The notes under the pieces: generated by a model | What the model saw: the letters and a program-made list of their open reading frames with translations, nothing else | The model's database searches: none | Told to the model about the DNA's origin: nothing | NCBI GenBank assembly: GCA_032871835.1 | Contig: CM065299.1 | Location: 42,110,706 to 42,174,705, forward strand | DNA from: Dipteronia dyeriana | Lineage: Eukaryota; Streptophyta; Magnoliopsida; Sapindales; Sapindaceae | Length of the DNA stretch: 64,000 nucleotides | Direction of reading: 5' to 3' | In this document: positions 56,419 to 64,000 of the stretch, piece by piece | Position numbering within the stretch: position 1 is the first letter of the stretch | Layout: every line of letters begins with the position of its first letter | Position numbers and translations under genes: made by a program

Positions 56419-58326
56419 GTGAGTCTGGGGTGTTACTTTCATGATTTTTGTAAGGCGTTTGAATTCATGGGTTTGCAAGATGATGTAATAACGGAAGGAG
56501 CCTCAAATACTAGGCCACCATTACTTTGTGGCTTTAACTATGGGTTTTCGAAGTTGTGGATGAAAGCCTACATCCGCTCTATTGATGAAAGGGCTTGGAT
56601 GGTAGTGGAAGAAGCTTATTGTCCTCCTACCAAGGTTTTAGAGGATGGAACCATGATACTCAAGCCAAGGAGTGAATGGACAACAAATGAGTTTGAGGTT
56701 GCTAAATGGCACCATCGTGCTATGAATGCCATCTTTAGAGGGGTTGATGGGCATCAATTCTCCTGCATTCAAAATCTTGAATCCGCAAAGGAAGCTTGGG
56801 ATACTCTCCAAGTTACTAATGAAGGAACCTTAGTGGTGAAGAAATCAAGGCTTCAAATGTTGGCATCACAATTTAAAGGTTTAAGTATGGGTGAGGAAGA
56901 AAAGTTCGAAGACTTCCAATTTTGGCTTCTAAACATAGCTAACCAATGTCAAGCACTTGGAGTACCTATCTCAAAAGAGCGTTTAAATTGGAAAATCCTT
57001 AGGTCTCTTCCTAAGAGATTTAAATCAAAGGTGACGGCCATTGAGGAAAGCAAGGATATGGATAGTATGAACATCAATGAGTTGCTTGGGTCTCTCCAAA
57101 CTTATGAGATGTGCTTGAAGCCAAAGATCAAGAGTAAGGGAATTGCTCTCAATGCTATTGAGGAGGAGAGTGATGATGAAAATAAATAAATGGCACTCTT
57201 GGTTAGAAGGTTCAAGAAGTTTCTAAAGAAGAATGCCAAAACTAAAGACAAGTCTTCTACGGAAAAAGGAGTCAAGAGAACATCATCTCCAAGGATTGTG
57301 AAGAATAGTCAAGCCATGAACAAGAAAGAGGTTTAATACTATAATTGTCAAGGTTTTGGTTACTTTGCTTGTGAGTGCACCAAGAAGCCATCTAAGAAAG
57401 ACAAGAAAGGAAAAGTGTTGGCGGCTACTTGGAGTGATGATAATTCTAGTGACAATGAGAGCTCTTGTAGTGAGTCTTCAAGTTATGAAGAGTTTGTGAG
57501 CAACTTTGTAGCTCTAACGGCTTCTCATTCTTCACTAGATGTTGGTAGTACAATATCTTTGAACAAGAACCTTGATGCAAATCATGATGGAAGCTCTAGT
57601 TTTATTCCTACTGATCTTTAGTTGTTGAAACAAATAGAAAAGCTTGAAGAAGCTAGAGACAATGCTAAAAGAGAAGTAGTTGAGAATAATGATTTGATCA
57701 AGAAGCAACTAGATGAGTTTGTGGTTGTTGCTCGTAGTCTTCTTAGTGAAAAAGGTGATATTATGAAAAAGTTTAGAGAACTTGAAATGGTTAATCTTGA
57801 GAAGGATAATGTGATATCTTCTTTAAAGAAGAGAGATCAAGAATTGATGGAAGAGATAGACACGACTAAGGAGGCTATCAAGGATTTAGTTAATGATTCA
57901 GTTAGTATGTCTAGTGTTAGGTATCTTGTTAACTCTCACAGTGGTGAAGATGACTTGGTAGTTGAAGAGGAGCTCTTGGAAGCACCACTTGCTACACACT
58001 TTGATGAAGTCGTGATTGATAAGAAACCACACAAGAAGAGCAGATCAAAAGCCAAGAAGAAGTTGACGAACAAGGTATGTTTGCAAACTCCTAGTGAAGC
58101 TACTTCAACTCCAAAAGGTACAATCTCATCTTTTATTCCAATTTGCCATTATTGCAACACAATAGGTCACATTAAGCCTAGGTGTTATAAATATATTGAA
58201 AAATACAAATTAGAAAATGAATCTAGGAATAAGGCGATTAAACTTCAACTTGAACATGCTAAGGCCTTGAAAGTTGAGAAACATGATAATTTTGCTAAGC
58301 ATGAGAAAAAGTTATTGAGTAGATAG
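56419..58326 (+). pseudogene. Gag of element G (UBN2-type, two zinc knuckles)
   Basis: One reading frame runs from 56419 (or the ATG at 56467) to 58326 with only three internal stops (57187 TAA, 57334 TAA, 57619 TAG). N-terminal part: 'LLCGFNYGFSKLWMKAYI', then the UBN2-type core 'NLESAKEAWDTLQVTNEG', 'FQFWLLNIANQCQALG' and 'KILRSLPKRFKSKV'. A first knuckle at 57337-57384 is damaged (Cys to Tyr, His to Tyr). Next is a Ser/acidic segment, a coiled coil (57622-57890, 'QIEKLEEARDNAKREV'), and a second knuckle, CHYCNTIGHIKPRC (58144-58185), with all ligands intact. It is the particle protein; downstream, where protease should follow, coding fades. Confidence 0.92.
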
Positions 58327-60199
58327 AATTCTAATCTTGTTTAACTTGGCAAAGCTTGTGTTGAAAATGTTAAGGAAGAGTGTGTTAATGATATTCTTGT
58401 TAATCAAGTCATTGAAGGACTTTACTCTAGATTTAACATTGTTGTCAAGGATGATATTGAAAATGTTTGTGTAGGTACACCCAAGAACAAGTGGTTCAAG
58501 GGTGAGTGCTCTTATCACTAATATAAGAAGCACATGTGAGATAGCTTTGAGGCTATATATCAAATGTGTTGATAATTCTTTCTTGCTAGCTTTGAATACT
58601 CCATGTATTGATATGAACTTGGTTATCTCACATCATGATTGTTATGATGGTCAAAATTTTTTGATTAACTTTGAAGAATTTCTCTTGTTATATGTGTTGA
58701 TTGAGTTGGGATATTATGCATTTTATACTCTTGTTGTGAAACATCGTCAACTTGGTGTCATGAGGACATTCAAGGCAAGAGTGCTCATAAAAAGGGCGTA
58801 AGTATGATAATTGGTGAATATAATGTGCAAAAAGGTATCTCTATACTCTAATGCATATTCTCTTAGATATTCATCTTTTGACTCAATTTTTGACATACAT
58901 CTCATAGCATGTCATATTAGAGAATTTTGTATAGTATACATATGGTTCTCATTGACATTTGCTATTTTAGGATCTAATAGTGATATTGTTCACATTGATC
59001 TTAACTTTGATGATTGTTTGTGTTTGGTATATTGAGTGGCGTTACTTTTGAAAATATGAGCTTCATATTCTTTGAAAGGTACTCATTAGAAAAGTAATGA
59101 TCTTGAATAAGTCTTTACTTATTGCTCTTAGATCTTGTGCTTATAAGCCATAAAATCTTGGTTTTCTAAAATTGCACCTTGCTTCTCTTATATGTTTTGC
59201 AAGTGGGTTTACTAATATGTAAACATTGGATACATCTTGAAGTTTTTGTGCTTAAGTACATTTAAAATGACCTATGGTTAGTATCCATTTTGCTTCAGCA
59301 ATTACATAGTACTCAACGAGCACCTTCATAAAAAGGGTTACATACCTTGGTAGTGAAAGCTACCCAATGTTGGAAAGAGCTACACCATTGTGATGAGCGA
59401 AAGCAATCATGAAGTGAATTTTTATTTATGTAAAAAAAATGGAAAAATCAAAGAAGTGTTGAAATGAAATCAATAAAAAAAAAATCTTTGATTCAAAGCC
59501 TAAAAAGAAAAGGAGGAAGGTTTAAAAAGGAGTTTAGTTGAAAATCAAATGAGCACGGGTTGAAAAACAGAAATGGGATGACGAGCCACATGCACACACA
59601 CGCTTATATGTTGAAAATCTATTATCTTAAAAGCAAAAAATTCCGGATGATAATCGGTTTGACTTTTTTATGGAAAAAGCTTAAGATGAATATTTGTTGG
59701 AAATTGTTTGCATGTTGATTATCAAACTACTTCTTGATATATATTTGAAGCATATCTCTCACACACACTTTGTTTATGAGTATGATGATATATTTGCAAT
59801 TGTTGAAGAATTATGAGAGAACTTGAAAAATCTTTGTGTATCTCTCTTAGCATATGAAGCTTATTTTGTTGATATTTCTTCAAATTGCTTGAATGTGTGA
59901 TTGTGTGAACTTCCTTGTGAACCTTATGCTATCATGAATCTTAGTCATGGCATTTATCAAGGTGGAGCATTGTATGCTAGACATTGTTCTCTTTTATGAT
60001 ATGTTCACATGCTTCATTTTGTTACATGTTGGCATATTTTGACTTAATGATACTTGTAAGATATTACTCACTATCTATGTCTTGCATGATGATTCATTCT
60101 TAAGTCATATGTTATTGTTTTATATATTTGTGACTAATAAGCTTGTTTTGTCTTTCACTCACTTTTGTATGTTTATAGCATCTTATTTCACAAGAACAA
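58327..60199 (+). other. Element G interior where pol would be expected
   Basis: For a few hundred bases beyond the last gag stop a weak continuation can be read ('FNIVVKDDIENV', 'PKNKWFKGEC'). After about 58600 no frame is open beyond about 100 codons and none carries a protease, integrase, RT or RNase H motif. The sequence is AT-rich (short A runs near 59430-59480) and is probably spacer or an old deletion scar. Confidence 0.75.
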
Positions 60200-61274
60200 A
60201 TGGGAAGAACTAAAGTTACCGGAAGTGGAAATCAATTGAATCCCAATGTGAAAGCCAAGTCAACCTCAAAGAGATCCAAAGCTTCAAGGTCAAAGGATTT
60301 AGTGATCTTTGCAACTAAGAAGATATTTCAAGAGAGAGGCATTGACTTAGTTGACTTAGGTAAATGTAAAATGTAAAGATTCTTATGTGCTTAAATGCAT
60401 TAAGGATAGAAATTGGGAATCTTGGGTGAGCATGCTAGGAATAGCGAATGACACTATTGTTAGAGAATTTTATCATGAATATAGAGAGAGTGCCACCTTA
60501 TTGGATGCTTTAATGGATGTTAGGGGTGTTGTGTTTAGAGTTAACCCGGTAAACATTAACAAGTTTCTTGGGCTATCTAGTGATATTGATTCAAACTTTC
60601 TAGATGTTGATATCATTGAGAATCTTAATAGCATGGGTAGAACTCTATGTGACAGTGCTTCTTTTGAGTGGAAAGGTAAAGCATATATTAGTCAACATGA
60701 GTTAACTAAGGCAAGTGCATTTTGGCATCTTTTCATTTGCACAAATATTATTGGATCTTCGAATTCAACCGAGTTGAATAAAGACAATATCAAAATAGTA
60801 TATGCCTTAGTGACTAATCAACCTATAAACCTTGGGGATTTGCTTATGTTTTATTTGGATAATGTGGCTTTCTCAACTAGAGGAGATAAGAAGCTTGCAT
60901 TACCGGGGTTTATAACTTCTTTGTGTTTAGCTCGTTGTGTTCAAAGTAGTAGAGATGATATGTTGGTACAACCCTTGGAAAAGTTTAGTGATAAACGTGT
61001 GTCATACATGTCATATAAGGATAAGGGTAAGACATGTGATACTTTTGGACTTTTTAGTTCACAAGTTGATTGTCAAGAGACTAGCATAAACATTTTTCCA
61101 GATTGGGCTTTGCATTTGAAGAAGAAGGTTGATGAGCTTAGTGCTATAGTTGAAAAACAAGATGCTAGAATAAAAGAGTTGGAGGAGTGTATTGCATCAA
61201 GTTCAAGACCACCTCTCAAGCATTATGTTAGGTCAACTACACGCTCATCTTTCTTTGGTGGAACTAGTAGCTAG
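60200..61274 (+). pseudogene. Accessory ORF of G, putative plant transposon protein domain (PF20167-like)
   Basis: It begins ATG 60200 ('MGRTKVTGSGNQ') with a Lys/Ser-rich N-terminus. It is thrown out of frame by a 7-bp tandem duplication (aaatgta twice, 60362-60375), then stays open from 60387 to 61274 for 295 codons. 'IVREFYHEYRESATL', 'VRGVVFRVNPVNINKFLG', 'ASAFWHLFICTNI' and 'INLGDLLMFYLDNVAF' resemble the domain known in plants as putative plant transposon protein. The C-terminus (61110-61200) is a predicted coiled coil. Lying last before the 3' LTR, it sits where SIRE-type elements carry an envelope-like ORF; that link is inference, and no membrane segment is visible. Confidence 0.82.
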
Positions 61275-61730
61275 TATTTGAGTCTCATGGTATGTTTCTT
61301 ACCTTTTGGCATCATTTCATGTCAAAAAGGGTGAGAAAGAGTTGTTATGAATTGCTAGTTACTTAGTTTCCATTTTATGCTATTTTTGTGAACTTTTGGA
61401 CTTTCAATGGCTTGTAATAATTAGTCTTAAGGTTTGGTTAAGAATTCTTGTATTTGACATGTATTGAGGGGGAGATACATGTATTTGTGGACTTAATTGT
61501 ATATTCTTATCCATATTATATGTTGCCATTTGTTGTTTTTCTCTTGTATATGCATTGTGCTTTGAGATGATTTGTAGGTTGCTTCAAGAGAAGATCAAGA
61601 TGAAGTTCAAGAGTTGGTGAAGATTAGTTACAGGAATCTTACTTATTGTAATGTGAGGGAGTGATTTTGTGACCTATCTTCATTTTTATATTTGTAGTAA
61701 ATGTATAAGTGTTTTGACATGGAATTTGCC
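61275..61730 (+). other. Element G 3' untranslated region
   Basis: About 450 bp of AT-rich sequence between the accessory ORF and the polypurine tract. A 'gagggggagatac' tract at 61466-61478 resembles a second, internal polypurine tract. No coding signal. Confidence 0.6.
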
Positions 61731-61742
61731 AAAGGGGAAGAT
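61731..61742 (+). other. Polypurine tract of element G
   Basis: AAAGGGGAAGAT immediately precedes the 3' LTR, as expected for the plus-strand primer of a Ty1/copia element. Confidence 0.85.
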
Positions 61743-64000
61743 TATTAGGTTTTAGTTTGTGTTGGCATGAATTCCATATCAAAATGATGTTTACTTGTAA
61801 TGACTAAGTTGTTTAGGTTCATGATGATTCAAGCTTCAAGGAAGAAGAAACAACAAGTCAAAGCAAGTTCTAAGTCATCAAAGAGAAAGGATGTAATTTG
61901 TTTCTACAAAGGTATACTAAGACCTTATCTTTCTCTTACAAGGCTTAAGTACACACACACATATCATACATTTGTGACCCTGCATCGTTGTGCACCTTTA
62001 TAGGCACACACATACATATCATACATTTGTGTCCCTGTATCATTATGCACCTTTATAGGCACAAATATACAATTCATTCATATGTGTCCCTGCATCGTTG
62101 TGCACAATGTATAACACATTCACACACTTTAAGATGAATGCTCATGCATTGGTTTGGAAATAACATGTTTTGGAATATGCATGATTGGAAACTATCACTA
62201 TGTAGTTTGCATTCTAGTGTGAATTGTGTTTGTGTGTGTATATGTTTGTATAACATTGATATTGAACTTGGATTTAGTCTTAAATCAATCTCGATTGAGT
62301 TCTGGTCATTTCGGCTACTTATACTATTGATTTCAAGTTCCAAGTCAAAAGATACTACATTTTCAACTCATGTTTCATACATTGTTTTTGTCTTCGTCTT
62401 CGTATATCAAGTCAAATTATTATATTATGGGTTGAGTATCTTATATGTCCATGTCCGTGTGAGAGTTATGGTTCATAATCAGCAAATGGATTCAAATTCC
62501 GAGTTCGGAGGCCAGAGATCGGTCGAAGAACAAGAGGAAAGCGCAAGGGGAATGCACCATGACCAAAAGGCCATGGAGGTGTGCATGCCTGAGATGGCGC
62601 GTGGCCATCTCAGCCGCACAACCTTTCTGCCCCAAGATGCCCACGCATCATCTTGGAGGAGCACTTCCAAAGGAGGGCAAAATGGTTTTTTCATCTTTCT
62701 TCTTCCCCACTCCTTTATAATCTCTCTCCCTCTCACATTTCATTCTAAGAAGAAATTCAAATCAAGTGTGCAGAATTTTCTCTCTAAATTTTCTCACCTT
62801 CCAAACACCATAACTTCTTCAATTGAACTCCGATTTGAGTCATTCGATATTGAGAGTGTTCTTCTATTCGTCCTCCATCTTTTCTCTGAAGATTTTAGTT
62901 AATTTTTCTGCTTTTTTTGGTGTCTAATCATACAAAAACTGGACTGCACCTAGATCTACTAAGGTATTGATTTTCTCTCTAAGTTTTCTTTTAAAACTTG
63001 GTCAATTGCCTTGGGTTTTCTTCTTCTACATATATTTGTATATTGTGAGTGTTTTTATTTGTGTTTTGAACACTTTCAAAGCTAGATTTAATTTCAATTG
63101 AAATCATTCATGTTGAGTTAGGTTTTGATTTTGCCTATGTTATCACATGTTTGGGATTGTATTGTGCTAGCTTTGATTTTAGGACTATTTTGTGATCTTT
63201 GATTGATTGATTTTGTGAAAAATAGTTCATCACATGTATTAGGCTCTCTTGGCCAAAATTCTCACACAATACATGTGCTTATGTTCTTTTGAGCTGTTCA
63301 TGTGATTTGTTGAATCTATGCATTAATCTAGTTTGTGATTAATGTTGATCATATCTTACATAATCTAGATTGTCTACTTATGAATGATGAACTAGACTAT
63401 ATGTGATTTGTGCATTCATGCTCATGTCTAGTATTTTCCATAGGATGCTTTGATCATAGCATTCTATGTTGCGTGCTTGTTTGCGTTTTGCTTTCATGAT
63501 CAATTAGATGCCTTGTGAGAAGAAAGTCTTGACAATAGGTGTGAGACCTATGGTGTTGAGCAAGAAGTCTTGGCAAGAGGTGTGAAGCCTCGGATTGTCG
63601 AGTAAGGAAGTCTTGGCTAGAGGTGTGAAGCCTTGGATAGTCGAGCAAGAAGTCTTGCCTAGAGTTAAGAGAACTCGGATAGGTGAGCAAGGAAGTCTTT
63701 ACTAGAGTCGGAAAGACTCGGATAGTTGGCAAGAAGTCTTGCCTTGGGTTGTGAAGATCCGAATAAGGTGAGCAAGGAAGTCTTGACAAGTGGTGTAAAG
63801 CCTTGGATTGTTGAGCATAGGGCGACAACTTCTAGAGTAGGTTAGGAGGGTAGTTTCTAGGTGAAGAGGTCACTTGAGAGATTGTACTTGTCTTATCTAC
63901 TAGTTGATTTTGTTTGCCGGTGGCTGCTAGCCCATGGATGTTTCCTCTTCGGAGGTTTACCATGTTATATCTTTTGTCAGCTTTTCTCTATCCCTATCTC
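61743..64000 (+). repeat. 3' LTR of element G, cut by the window edge
   Basis: It matches the 5' LTR from its start. The first dinucleotide reads TA for TG (61743-61744). It lacks the 138 bp that correspond to 55291-55428 (join at 63316/63317), while S retains them. Hairpin block at about 62550-62613, TATA at 62716, tandem repeats 63515-63825. About 270 bp of the LTR should lie beyond 64000. Confidence 0.93.

Larger units (their letters stand above)
53721..64000 (+). mobile_element. Element G: copia-type retrotransposon with gag but no pol
   Basis: Order: 5' LTR (53721-56382), initiator-Met-type primer site (56385-56399), gag (56419-58326), about 1.9 kb without coding sequence, accessory ORF (60200-61274), polypurine tract (61731-61742), 3' LTR from 61743 to beyond the window. 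The internal region is only 5.36 kb. No protease, integrase, RT or RNase H motif was found in any frame. The gag type, primer and 3' ORF position fit the SIRE-like branch of Ty1/copia, whose members can carry an envelope-like third ORF. It would depend on another element for pol. Confidence 0.88.

Noticed and set aside
58502..59035. ORFs of 99 and 74 codons as pol remnants in G
   Set aside because: No protease, integrase, RT or RNase H motif; composition matches AT-rich spacer.
1..64000. Host protein-coding or RNA genes
   Set aside because: Every stretch with coding signal traces to a retroelement domain; no exon-like structure or tRNA/rRNA was seen by eye. A short non-coding host RNA cannot be excluded.

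Overview
The window is nuclear DNA from a seed plant with a repeat-rich genome, most likely a eudicot, though the species cannot be read from the sequence. I see no host gene, tRNA or rRNA gene, and nothing bacterial or organellar. Almost every base belongs to LTR retrotransposons inserted into one another. Long AT-rich LTRs, initiator-Met-type primer sites in the Ty1/copia elements, Ty3/gypsy elements with an extra antisense gene downstream of integrase (as described for the plant Tat/Grande/Retand group), and a plant-specific 'putative plant transposon protein' domain all point to a plant. Every pol reading frame carries stops or frameshifts, so no autonomous element in the window looks competent.

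Layout. (1) 1-1344: 5' end of a minus-strand Tat-type gypsy element (H) running off the left edge. (2) 1345-24676: Ty1/copia elements of one family, all minus strand. Copy A is cut by H and by a 3.2-kb solo LTR (S, 1528-4745, target duplication CATTC). Complete copy B (7365-18171, GATCC) sits inside A. Two further leader-plus-LTR blocks follow (18172-20782 and 20783-24676). (3) 24677-53174: a gypsy nest. Plus-strand element F (24677-27757 and 48132-53174) was hit by element D (27758-48131, AAGGG), and D was hit by minus-strand element E (32544-44604, ACAAG). (4) 53175-53720: AT-rich sequence resembling part of a long LTR. (5) 53721-64000: element G, a copia-type element with 2.66-kb LTRs, a gag and a 3' accessory ORF but no recognisable pol; its 3' LTR runs off the right edge.

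How the parts work together. In each element the LTRs supply promoter and ends, the primer site next to the 5' LTR starts reverse transcription, gag makes the particle, and pol supplies protease, reverse transcriptase, RNase H and integrase. D, E and F share one plan: LTR, primer site, gag, PR-RT-RH-IN, a roughly 97-99 bp tandem repeat block, an antisense gene of about 2.47 kb with its own TATA-like box, and LTR. Insertion order from nesting: F first, then D into F and E into D; separately, copia into F, B into A, and H and S into A.

Most worth a second look: pol-less element G; the GC-rich hairpin module kept in all four copies of the G/S LTR promoter region; the antisense gene with a conserved start-to-TATA distance; the repeated use of one GATCC site with a tandem leader-LTR array; and a 1.2-kb duplication across the LTR/pol boundary of B.
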